Positions 6,968 to 13,363 of a stretch of 31,592 nt of DNA are shown piece after piece (position 1 is the first letter of the stretch; the number at the start of each line of letters is the position of its first letter). Made by a program: the position numbers and the translations under genes. The DNA is from a virus: the IMG/VR virus record IMGVR_UViG_3300033143_001814, positions 1 to 31,592 of that record, one strand, 5' to 3'. The notes under the pieces are model-generated. The model was not told the origin of the DNA. It saw only the letters and a list, made by a program, of their open reading frames with translations, and did not search any database.

Positions 6968-7129
6968 ATGAGAGTTAAATGTGCAAATTGTGGTATGATA
7001 TATGATATTCATCCAAGTTCAATGGAATTTAGAGACGAGCAGGAAGTTATACAATCTGGTGTTTGCCCAAAATGTCAATCAAATGCAAAAGATAGAATTG
7101 ACAACCCAGATTCTTGGACAAAAGATTAA
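6968..7129 (+). CDS. 53-residue zinc-ribbon protein
   Basis: The first gene after P2, with ATG 6968 behind AAAGGAGC. CANC (5-8) and CPKC (33-36) form a classic four-Cys zinc ribbon; the C-terminal 15 residues are polar. Such small ribbons often bind DNA, RNA or RNA polymerase. As the first gene of a strong unit it could be a transcription or host-takeover factor, but that is inference. Confidence 0.7.
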   Translation: MRVKCANCGMIYDIHPSSMEFRDEQEVIQSGVCPKCQSNAKDRIDNPDSWTKD

Positions 7130-7133
7130 CACA

Positions 7134-7337
7134 ATGTATGATTTTTCATTTGAAAAAGAGAAAAGAATAATCTATGGCGATGGGGCTATGTTTGTGAAGC
7201 GATGTAAGAAATGCTGCCGATTTGTCAAAGCACCTGAGAGCATGACTTTCAATAGGTTAGGAGAATATGTTGAAACAGAGAACACGGTTTGTTCCAGATG
7301 TGGGCCTACGAGTTTGGTGTTTGAAGGGTTTTATTAA
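7134..7337 (+). CDS. 67-residue zinc-ribbon protein
   Basis: ATG 7134 is four bases after the previous stop and is preferred to a longer frame from 7002 that overlaps the previous gene. The protein has CKKCC near residue 23 and CSRC near 56, spaced as in a zinc ribbon, with a basic central part. It is followed by another Cys-rich gene through a TAATG overlap. No named family. Confidence 0.65.
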   Translation: MYDFSFEKEKRIIYGDGAMFVKRCKKCCRFVKAPESMTFNRLGEYVETENTVCSRCGPTSLVFEGFY

Positions 7338-7534
7338 TGTACATTGATTGTCCAACTTGCGGCCAAACCGAACACGAGAGTAAGTTTCACACATGTAGCA
7401 GATGTAGGCAATATATATGTAAGTGGTGTCGAGATAATACACATGCGTGTGTAGATGTTTATAGTGATGAGTATGAGGTTGAGGTAATCGGTAATATCCA
7501 TGAAAATCCAGAACTCTTGAAAGAACAACAATGA
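7337..7534 (+). CDS. 65-residue Cys-rich protein, RING- or treble-clef-like
   Basis: ATG 7337 overlaps the previous stop. Seven Cys and several His occur in the first 40 residues: CPTC (5-8), CSRC (20-23), CKWC (28-31), then H and C near 36-38, followed by an acidic tail. The density suggests two zinc sites in a compact finger, with a spacing reminiscent of small RING or treble-clef domains. It overlaps the ERCC4 nuclease start by four bases. Function is unknown. Confidence 0.7.
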   Translation: MYIDCPTCGQTEHESKFHTCSRCRQYICKWCRDNTHACVDVYSDEYEVEVIGNIHENPELLKEQQ

Positions 7535-8019
7535 GGTATTTGAAAACTAAAAAAGTTCCAAAGCAATTCACCGTTCTTGTCGATGATCGTGAGAAAAAAG
7601 CGTGGGACTTATCCTATAAGATTGAGAAGAAACGTCTAAAGACAGGTGATTATACCATCAAAGGCTTCGAGAAGGTAATTGCCATCGAAAAGAAAAGTGG
7701 ATTAATTGAATTGCTAAATGACTTGGCCAATGGATATAGAAATACATTTGAGAGATTTCTGAAACGCTTGAGTGAGTACCCGGTCAAAGTTATCATTGTA
7801 GAGGATACCTTGAGCGAATTAAGTATTAATCGTGCCCTGGCACACATAAGACATAAAAGTAGAGGTAGGGCAAGATTAACATCCAGGTCAATATACTATT
7901 GGGTGAGTGAGATAGCGATTAAATATGGAATACCTATTGTGTTTGTAGGTAAAAGAGCAAAGATAGATTTGTTGCCAGAGATTTTTCGGGCGGCGTTTGA
8001 ACGTGCAAATGAATTTTAA
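7531..8019 (+). CDS. ERCC4-type nuclease
   Basis: The protein has 162 residues. The ERCC4 (XPF/Mus81) core is complete: VDDREKKAW (17-25), the conserved KTGDYTI (37-43), and IAIEKKSGLIELL (50-62), where EKK takes the place of the family ERK signature and D18/D19, E21, E53 and K55 are the likely metal-site residues. There is no helicase or helix-hairpin-helix domain. Family members cut branched DNA or 3' flaps. With the Sak4-like ATPase, SSB and the second nuclease it makes a plausible recombination and repair set. It overlaps the preceding zinc protein by four bases. Confidence 0.85.
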   Translation: MRYLKTKKVPKQFTVLVDDREKKAWDLSYKIEKKRLKTGDYTIKGFEKVIAIEKKSGLIELLNDLANGYRNTFERFLKRLSEYPVKVIIVEDTLSELSINRALAHIRHKSRGRARLTSRSIYYWVSEIAIKYGIPIVFVGKRAKIDLLPEIFRAAFERANEF

Positions 8020-8034
8020 TTGGAGAAACAAAAA

Positions 8035-8205
8035 ATGTTTATCACTTACAGTAATTTTGAAGAAGCAATTATTTGTGTTGATACAACCGAAGAAAAAACA
8101 ATCGAGACTTATTTTACTAAAGGCGGACGTGATTTGGAAGACTATGATCGCAAAGAATCTAAAGACGAAGCTGTCTGTGTTATGTCCAGTGTTTCAATAG
8201 ATTAA
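8035..8205 (+). CDS. 56-residue acidic hypothetical protein
   Basis: ATG 8035 sits behind TTGGAG with about nine bases spacing, so it is preferred to the TTG at 8020. The protein is acidic (FEEAIICVDTTEEKTIE, DLEDYDRKESKDEA). No domain is recognised. A competing frame over the same bases has a poor start and is treated as a shadow. Confidence 0.6.
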   Translation: MFITYSNFEEAIICVDTTEEKTIETYFTKGGRDLEDYDRKESKDEAVCVMSSVSID

Positions 8206-8228
8206 GTTTAATTGAAAGGCGCAAAATA

Positions 8229-8435
8229 ATGGAAACAAAAGTCAAAATAGTTATTACTTATGTAATGACTTTATCAGAATTAGAATTCTACGCTTTACGT
8301 AAACTTATTGGGGCAACTTCGTACGATAAACGTAAAGAATATGGTTTAAGTAATGATGAAAACAATGTTATTTCCGAACTATACGGCGATATAAATATTA
8401 TAATTGGCGAACAACAAAGAAAAGGAGCGAAATAA
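8229..8435 (+). CDS. 68-residue hypothetical protein, possible paralog of its neighbour
   Basis: The start is ATG 8229 behind GAAAGG. The N-terminal half has a beta strand then a helix (VITYVMTLSELEFYALRKL), and the rest is polar. The same pattern of strand, LT/LS turn and helix appears in the next protein (EYTIILTRKEAEILCNAL). The two genes overlap by one base. Function is unknown. Confidence 0.6.
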   Translation: METKVKIVITYVMTLSELEFYALRKLIGATSYDKRKEYGLSNDENNVISELYGDINIIIGEQQRKGAK

Positions 8436-8641
8436 TGAGAACAAAAGCAGTAACAAAAAAAGAATATACAATAATTTTAACACGAAAAGAGGCTGAGATT
8501 TTATGCAATGCTTTAGAGAGCATACCAAGAAGTTCTTTAAGTAAAAAAACTAAAGCATCAAAGGAATTGCAAGAGAGAATTAATTTTACAGATAATTTGT
8601 TTGATAATGTTTATGATTTGCTTGAAAGTGAGGATGATTGA
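8435..8641 (+). CDS. 68-residue hypothetical protein, possible paralog of its neighbour
   Basis: ATG 8435 overlaps the previous stop as TAATG and lies behind AAAGGAGC, the ribosome site used repeatedly in this genome. It has a basic N-terminus, a strand-turn-helix (YTIILTRKEAEILCNAL) like its neighbour, a Ser/Lys-rich linker and an acidic C-terminal helix ending ESEDD. No family is recognised. Confidence 0.6.
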   Translation: MRTKAVTKKEYTIILTRKEAEILCNALESIPRSSLSKKTKASKELQERINFTDNLFDNVYDLLESEDD

Positions 8642-8645
8642 TAAA

Positions 8646-9236
8646 ATGGCTAAGAAAAAAACCAACAACTCTATAGTCCCTGTCGAGGTTATTCAAAAGG
8701 CTGAAAGTGATGCCGCTTTAATGGCACAACAAGCTGAGGCGATTCAGGTTACAACGACAGAGCAAGAGGAACAAGCTTACACCACTTTGACACAAATCAA
8801 ACAAGCTATTAAGACCATTGAAAGCAAAAGAAAAGAAATTACAAAGCCGCTTAACACCAGTCTGAAAACAACTAACGCAATGTTTAAGAAATTGGCTGCA
8901 CCATTTATAGAAGCGGACAGAATAGTGCGGGATAAGGTTATGGATTTCCGTCAATTGCAGGAGAAAAAAGCAGAAAAGGAATTGAAGAGACGGCAGAAAA
9001 TTCAAGCTGCCCATGAAGCCAAAGGACATGAGACACATGAGATTACAGAACCAGAGGTGAAAGTGAGTAAGGAAACTGTAGTGGCCAAGCGGTGGACATT
9101 TGAAGTTGTAGATGTTAATAAAGTGCCGAGAGAGTATCTTAGTGTAAATCATGTGCTTATAAATAAGGCTATACGAGACGGTGTAAGGGAAATAGATGGT
9201 TTGAATATTTTCCAAGTGGAGGGGTTGCGAGTATGA
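8646..9236 (+). CDS. Coiled-coil phage protein of the recombination region
   Basis: The likely start is ATG 8646 (196 residues); a longer frame from 8601 would overlap the previous gene. Residues 10-125 are predicted coiled coil, rich in Gln, Glu, Lys and Ala. The C-terminal part has a conserved-looking strand pattern (RWTFEVVDVNKVPREYLSV, then IRDGVREIDGLNIFQ) found in many phage proteins encoded beside single-strand annealing genes. It may hold a nuclease or SSB complex together, but that is inferred from similar neighbourhoods. It overlaps the next gene as ATGA. Confidence 0.65.
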   Translation: MAKKKTNNSIVPVEVIQKAESDAALMAQQAEAIQVTTTEQEEQAYTTLTQIKQAIKTIESKRKEITKPLNTSLKTTNAMFKKLAAPFIEADRIVRDKVMDFRQLQEKKAEKELKRRQKIQAAHEAKGHETHEITEPEVKVSKETVVAKRWTFEVVDVNKVPREYLSVNHVLINKAIRDGVREIDGLNIFQVEGLRV

Positions 9237-9955
9237 AAACACTATTACAAGAAGACTTAGTTTGGTGTTTACGTAGATTACCAAAAAGTGTATTCAATCT
9301 TATGAAAGAGGAAAAAGATTCTGTTATGCTTGCGGGTGGGTTCATACGTTGTTGTGTAACAAATGAAAAAATGACTGATGTAGATTTATTTGTCAAACAA
9401 AAAGAAAGTGCAGAATTATATTCAAGACGTTTGATTGAAAAAGGTGGTTATTTTATCAAGACAGATAATGCTTATACTGTTATCAACAAAAAACCAACCA
9501 TACAATTCATACATCGTTGGACATACGACAATCCTGCTGATATTATTCCAGCTTTTGATTTCACCATCGCAAGAGCAGTAATATGGTATGATGGAACTAA
9601 CTGGCAGAGCCTTTGTGATGATAGATATTATCAAGATTTAGCGGCAAAACGATTAGTCTATTGTTCACCGATACGTATCGAAGAAGCTGGCGGTTCAATG
9701 CTTAGAGTTTTGAAGTTTTATCAAAGAGGATATAGAATACCGTTAGACTCGCTTGCAGCGGTAATCGCTCGGTTGAATTTTGGTATTAGACTGGAGTCAT
9801 TTGCAACAGTGGATGAAAAACAAATGACCAAAGTTTTAACGGGGCTGTTACGAGAAGTTGATCCTAATGTCGATCCGACTCATGTGTCACATCTACCATC
9901 AATGAAAGAGAACCAGGATGAATTGGAAGGAAAGGACAATCAATGTATATCTTAG
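9233..9955 (+). CDS. Pol beta-superfamily nucleotidyltransferase, CCA-adding/poly(A) polymerase head-like
   Basis: The protein has 240 residues. VMLAGGFIR (31-39) matches the GG..R nucleotide-binding loop; TDVDLF carries the catalytic pair D49 and D51; FDFTIARA (108-115) corresponds to the RRDFTINA motif of class II CCA-adding enzymes, with D109 in place; and SMLRVLKFYQRGYRIP resembles their PLRILRA.RF neck helix. The body and tail domains are missing (bacterial enzymes have about 400 residues). Such enzymes add nucleotides to RNA 3' ends, usually tRNA CCA. Its stop overlaps the start of a metallophosphoesterase, so a joint role in RNA 3'-end repair is possible. An anti-host nucleotidylation role is an alternative. 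Confidence 0.8.
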   Translation: MKTLLQEDLVWCLRRLPKSVFNLMKEEKDSVMLAGGFIRCCVTNEKMTDVDLFVKQKESAELYSRRLIEKGGYFIKTDNAYTVINKKPTIQFIHRWTYDNPADIIPAFDFTIARAVIWYDGTNWQSLCDDRYYQDLAAKRLVYCSPIRIEEAGGSMLRVLKFYQRGYRIPLDSLAAVIARLNFGIRLESFATVDEKQMTKVLTGLLREVDPNVDPTHVSHLPSMKENQDELEGKDNQCIS

Positions 9956-10842
9956 AATCAATTATCAATTGTAAATCACGCTCAGACCGTATTGAAATAT
10001 TTCCTTTTTTCGATACCCATGTGGGGAAGTTCAACTGTGATGAAGATGCGATCAAGAAACAAATCGTCGAAATAATCCGCCGGTCTGAAATGCCTAATCG
10101 TCATGTACGGGTGTTTTTTGGCGGCGATAACACGAACAGCATCAATAGTAAAGACGCCAAAAGATTTGATTTCAGTGAATTAGCCGATTGGTTTGTTGAA
10201 GGCCCGGCGGCTAATGTGAAAGAGAAGTTAAGCGATATATGTGGCCAGGAGATTGACCATTTTTGTGAACTGTTTGATCCTATTAAACATTTGGTTCTTG
10301 GTGCTATGTGTGGTAATCACGAAAAGGCAATGAAAACAAGGAATAACATCAATGTTCACGAAGCCATGTGCCAAAAAATGGGGTTCGTGAATTTGACTGA
10401 CGAGTGCTTAATTGTACTGCACCTCAGGCGAGGTAAAAAAACCAGTCAAACAGTCACTATTTACGCCCGTCATGGTTATGGTGGTGGCAGAACCCCTGGT
10501 GCCGAAGCCAATAAGCTGGAGCGTCTGGTCAATGAATGGGAATGTGCTGATGTTTGTTTAAGTGGACACACACATAGTTTTAGAATAGAGCCGCCCAAAC
10601 CAACGCCGTATATATATGGAATGAAATCTAAAAACGGCCCTACGCTTAATTACAGAAATAGATGGGGGGCCAATCCGGGATGTTGGTTGTTAAGTCATAA
10701 ATTGGGGCCGGGGAGCTACGAATCTATGCAGGCTTATCCGGCGAGAGCAATGATGACTTTGAAGATTGTCATTTGGCCGTTTTATCATAGTGGAAAAATT
10801 GAGCAGCCTAAATTGGAGTTGAGACACTATCCGATTATATAA
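9943..10842 (+). CDS. Calcineurin-like metallophosphoesterase
   Basis: The protein has 299 residues. The metal-binding motifs are all present in order: FDTHVG (D24, H26), GGDN (60-63), GNHE (124-127), ARHGYGG (H177) and SGHTHSF (H209, H211). The long insert between GGDN and GNHE and the PYIYGMKSKNGPT region differ from SbcD/Mre11 and other common subgroups, and I cannot assign a substrate. Family members hydrolyse phosphomono- or diesters, including cyclic phosphates and DNA ends. The start (ATG 9943 behind GGAAAGG) lies inside the 3' end of the nucleotidyltransferase gene, a 13-base overlap suggesting coupled expression. Confidence 0.88.
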   Translation: MYILESIINCKSRSDRIEIFPFFDTHVGKFNCDEDAIKKQIVEIIRRSEMPNRHVRVFFGGDNTNSINSKDAKRFDFSELADWFVEGPAANVKEKLSDICGQEIDHFCELFDPIKHLVLGAMCGNHEKAMKTRNNINVHEAMCQKMGFVNLTDECLIVLHLRRGKKTSQTVTIYARHGYGGGRTPGAEANKLERLVNEWECADVCLSGHTHSFRIEPPKPTPYIYGMKSKNGPTLNYRNRWGANPGCWLLSHKLGPGSYESMQAYPARAMMTLKIVIWPFYHSGKIEQPKLELRHYPII

Positions 10843-10858
10843 TTGAGAGCGAAACCAA

Positions 10859-11254
10859 ATGAAAGAAATTCATTTTGAAAAAGAAGAGTATCCTGGAGGG
10901 TTTCAAGTTGAAAGTCTTTGCGGCGTAAAGGCGGTGTTTCGTACTGAAGGCGATTGTATGGTTACAGCAAAAGATATGCGTGATTATTTGAGATATTCAA
11001 AACTTTCAGTGGAAGAAATAATAACTTGTAGTAAATGTAGGGAATTATATTTGAAAGAAAAGAGTGGTAAATTAAAGAAACGACGGTGGGACATATCTAT
11101 TTGGCCAAGAACATGGAAATTTCATGTACATAAAAAATTTGGCCGGTCTTCTCCATTTTTGTTTGAAACATGGATTGGGCCTATCTGTTTTCGTACATGG
11201 TCAAACAGGAAAAGTGCTTGTAATAAGATTGTGAGGATTGTACAAGATGGCTAA
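10859..11254 (+). CDS. 131-residue hypothetical protein with a CxxC pair
   Basis: ATG 10859 lies 16 bases after the phosphoesterase. The N-terminal part is acidic; residues 57-62 have CSKC, followed by a Lys-rich linker; the C-terminal half is rich in Trp and Phe (WDISIWPRTWKFHV) and ends in a basic helix with one Cys. It may bind a metal. No family is recognised. Its 3' end overlaps the next gene by eight bases. Confidence 0.6.
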   Translation: MKEIHFEKEEYPGGFQVESLCGVKAVFRTEGDCMVTAKDMRDYLRYSKLSVEEIITCSKCRELYLKEKSGKLKKRRWDISIWPRTWKFHVHKKFGRSSPFLFETWIGPICFRTWSNRKSACNKIVRIVQDG

Positions 11255-12197
11255 TATTATACCAAGTACCAGATTACTCTGTGTTTCAGTTCATAAAATG
11301 GCCGACACAACTTGTTGGCGTAGATACTTCTGGCGTCGTGTCCTTAATCTGCAAAGTAAAAACCTAAACATGAACTTTTACTATGGCTCTGTCTTGGGTG
11401 CTGGCTTTGAGGCTATTCTTCTGGGCAAGAAAAACTGGAAACAATTGATGAGAAAAGAGCACAATCGCCAGATTAAAGGGTATGATACAAGTAACTTAGT
11501 TGATGAACTTGACTTGCAATATCACCTCATCGAAGCCATATTAGAACAGGCGAAAGTGTTGGCCAAACAGCACGGCATGTCACTTATCAAATCACAAGTG
11601 CTTGTTAATACTAAACTTAAATGTGGTGTCACTTATTGTGGCAGTGAAGACGGCGAAGGTGTGTATGAGGGTAAGAGAAGTTTGTACGAGATTAAGACTG
11701 CCAGCAAGGTTAATCAAGGATACCTAGATTCGTTGAAACTTGATAAACAAATTAATTCCTACTGTTGGGCCAATAGAAACAGTAAGAAAAAACACTACGG
11801 CCAATGTGCTTATTGTATTTTCAAAAAACCACAAAAACGGCTAAAGAAGAATCAGACTGTGGATGAATTTGTCGAAGAGATTAGACAAGATTGTATTGAT
11901 AGACCGGAGATGTATTACGTTTGGCTGCAATTGTCGCTGGTTAAGCAGTTTGTCGATTCGGTCGGCAATAGTATTGAGAGAATGGCCGAAATACTTAAAA
12001 TGATTTATGATAGTTTGACAAAAGAGCAATTGCTTAACCCTAACTATTGGCCGGAGATGGAGACTAAATGTTCGGATTATTCTGGGTGTGAGTTCTTGCC
12101 GTTGTGTTTGCATCCAAATGGATGGGAGATGTATTTGAGGTTTTATAAACAACGAACAATGTTGTATGAATTAGAAAAAGAGGAGTTAGAACAATGA
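11247..12197 (+). CDS. PD-(D/E)XK nuclease, Cas4/AddB-like with Fe-S cysteines
   Basis: ATG 11247 gives 316 residues; the frame can extend to a TTG at 11238. C23 in TCWRRYF, plus C275, C281 and C287 in CSDYSGCEFLPLC, match the split four-Cys Fe-S cluster of Cas4, AddB and Dna2-type nucleases. The nuclease core shows FYYGSVLGAGFE (GxxxH-like helix with the His missing), GSEDGEG as the probable acidic strand, SLYEIKTAS (E148, K150) and the Q motif DKQIN (Q168). Such enzymes trim DNA ends with 5' or 3' polarity. It lies in the recombination unit with the ERCC4 nuclease and the Sak4-like ATPase, with no Cas genes nearby. Confidence 0.82.
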   Translation: MANIIPSTRLLCVSVHKMADTTCWRRYFWRRVLNLQSKNLNMNFYYGSVLGAGFEAILLGKKNWKQLMRKEHNRQIKGYDTSNLVDELDLQYHLIEAILEQAKVLAKQHGMSLIKSQVLVNTKLKCGVTYCGSEDGEGVYEGKRSLYEIKTASKVNQGYLDSLKLDKQINSYCWANRNSKKKHYGQCAYCIFKKPQKRLKKNQTVDEFVEEIRQDCIDRPEMYYVWLQLSLVKQFVDSVGNSIERMAEILKMIYDSLTKEQLLNPNYWPEMETKCSDYSGCEFLPLCLHPNGWEMYLRFYKQRTMLYELEKEELEQ

Positions 12198-12355
12198 AAG
12201 CATTTAAGAAGTGGAATAAAAACAATCCTACTAAGTACGCTTTAGAAGAATGTGGTCGAAAGGATGGATGGAAAGCGGCATTGGAAATGGTAAAAAGAGA
12301 GATATTTGAACATCGGGACGCTTTAGATGTTATTGAAGAAGAATTAGAACAATAG
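12194..12355 (+). CDS. 53-residue hypothetical protein
   Basis: The start overlaps the nuclease stop as ATGA. The product is helical and charged (RKDGWKAALEMVKREI) and ends EEELEQ, echoing the EEELEQ-like end of the preceding nuclease (KEELEQ). The DNA at both ends is also similar (TTAGAACAAT). No domain is recognised. Confidence 0.6.
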   Translation: MKAFKKWNKNNPTKYALEECGRKDGWKAALEMVKREIFEHRDALDVIEEELEQ

Positions 12356-12358
12356 CAC

Positions 12359-12376
12359 AAAGGAGCAAAAGAATGA
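12359..12376 (+). repeat. Repeated translation-start sequence, copy 1
   Basis: The 18 bases AAAGGAGCAAAAGAATGA cover the ribosome site and ATG of the gene at 12373. They recur exactly at 12616-12633 and, with small changes, at 13337-13351. Confidence 0.8.
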
Positions 12377-12525
12377 TTGACCCAGGCATAAATCCACATG
12401 AATTAGCAGTTGAAGAATTAGAGAAAGCCATAGCAGAAGGAAATAGATTTGCATTTGATACGGAAGCGATTGTGTTGGCTGATTTACATAGAGGAGACAA
12501 AGATGGGCGAAATGGCGGACTATGA
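12373..12525 (+). CDS. 50-residue acidic hypothetical protein
   Basis: ATG 12373 lies behind a perfect AAAGGAGC. The protein is a mostly acidic helix (HELAVEELEKAIAEG) with no recognised motif. Its 3' end overlaps the next small gene by 23 bases in another frame. Confidence 0.55.
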   Translation: MIDPGINPHELAVEELEKAIAEGNRFAFDTEAIVLADLHRGDKDGRNGGL

Positions 12526-12652
12526 TATAGAACAAGGCGAAAATATGTGGTTTGACCATTTAGCGGGACACCCAGATTTTCCTGATGAATGTCCATATTG
12601 TAAAGAAGAACATGAAAAGGAGCAAAAGAATGAGAAAAATAATTCACGGTGA
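12503..12652 (+). CDS. 49-residue acidic protein with CxxC
   Basis: ATG 12503 lies behind GAGGAG and is preferred to an upstream ATG at 12449 inside the previous gene. It contains DFPDECPYCKEEHEKEQ, with one CxxC followed by His, and a polar Lys/Glu tail. Its 3' end overlaps the methyltransferase start by 23 bases. Function is unknown. Confidence 0.55.
   Translation: MGEMADYDIEQGENMWFDHLAGHPDFPDECPYCKEEHEKEQKNEKNNSR
12616..12633 (+). repeat. Repeated translation-start sequence, copy 2
   Basis: The exact second copy of AAAGGAGCAAAAGAATGA, here holding the ribosome site and ATG of the DPPY methyltransferase. The match to the Sak4-like gene continues for another 11 bases (GAAAAATAATT). Confidence 0.8.
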
Positions 12653-13352
12653 TTGTCTGAAAGAGATGCCAAAAATTCCTGATGAATCTATTGATATGGT
12701 TCTTTGTGACCCGCCCTACGGTACGACGGCTTGCAAGTGGGATTCAGTAATATCGCTTGAGTCTATGTGGAAGCAGTTGAAACGAGTGATTAAGCCTAAT
12801 GGTGCTATTGTAATGACTGCAAGCCAGCCGTTTACTACAGTTCTAATATTATCTAATATGAAGATGTTTAAGTATTGTTGGGTTTGGGTTAAAACTAAAC
12901 CAACCGGGTATCAAATAGCTAAAATAAAACCGCTTTCAAAACATGAAAACATTGTAGTATTTGGTGCTGGAAGATTAAATTATATACCCCAAATGGTTCT
13001 TAGAGATAAGCCGAGAGTCGGTATAGTCCATAGTACTAATAACCAGATGAAGGTATCAGGAGGTGGTGTTTATAGAGTTAATAAAAAATATACTCATAAA
13101 TATCCCACTACAGTAATAGAAATTGCTAATGGAAGTCAGAAGGGTAAAGTCCATCCTACACAAAAACCAGTAGCTCTTATGGAATATCTAATCAAAACCT
13201 ATACCAACGAAGGTGACACAGTTCTCGACTTTGCAGCAGGAAGTGGAACAACAGGTGTGGCGTGTCAAAATCTGAATCGCCAATTTATTCTTATTGAAAA
13301 AGAAGCAAAGTATATAGAAATAATAAAACAAAGACTGGAGCAAGAGAAATGA
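12630..13352 (+). CDS. DNA adenine methyltransferase, DPPY type (N6-adenine, beta order)
   Basis: ATG 12630 gives 240 residues; a frame from 12585 would overlap upstream genes and lacks the strong ribosome site. Motif IV DPPY is at 27-30 near the N-terminus. HPTQKP (185-190) and the SAM-binding LDFAAGSGTTG (209-219) are near the C-terminus, the order of beta-class enzymes, followed by FILIEK..KYIEI. It transfers methyl from SAM to adenine (or possibly cytosine N4) in a specific target. No restriction enzyme is adjacent. The stop overlaps the next gene by four bases. Its first codons (MRKII) are shared at DNA level with the next gene. Confidence 0.9.
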   Translation: MRKIIHGDCLKEMPKIPDESIDMVLCDPPYGTTACKWDSVISLESMWKQLKRVIKPNGAIVMTASQPFTTVLILSNMKMFKYCWVWVKTKPTGYQIAKIKPLSKHENIVVFGAGRLNYIPQMVLRDKPRVGIVHSTNNQMKVSGGGVYRVNKKYTHKYPTTVIEIANGSQKGKVHPTQKPVALMEYLIKTYTNEGDTVLDFAAGSGTTGVACQNLNRQFILIEKEAKYIEIIKQRLEQEK

Positions 13353-13363
13353 GAAAAATAATT
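13337..13363 (+). repeat. Repeated translation-start sequence, variant copy 3
   Basis: The Sak4-like gene start reads GGAGCAAGAGAAATGAGAAA and continues AATAATT. This is the methyltransferase start (12619-12644) with one substitution and one inserted base, including the first five codons. Confidence 0.75.

Noticed and set aside
7997-8200. 67-residue plus-strand frame
   Set aside because: It overlaps the ERCC4 gene end and the better-supported gene at 8035 in another frame and looks like low-complexity basic sequence.
8718-9284. 188-residue minus-strand frame
   Set aside because: It is antisense to the coiled-coil gene at 8646, rich in Phe/Leu/Cys as expected from its complement, with no supporting context.
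11247-12197. Cas4 of a CRISPR system
   Set aside because: The Fe-S nuclease is Cas4-like, but no Cas1, Cas2 or repeat array lies nearby, and such nucleases are common in phages.
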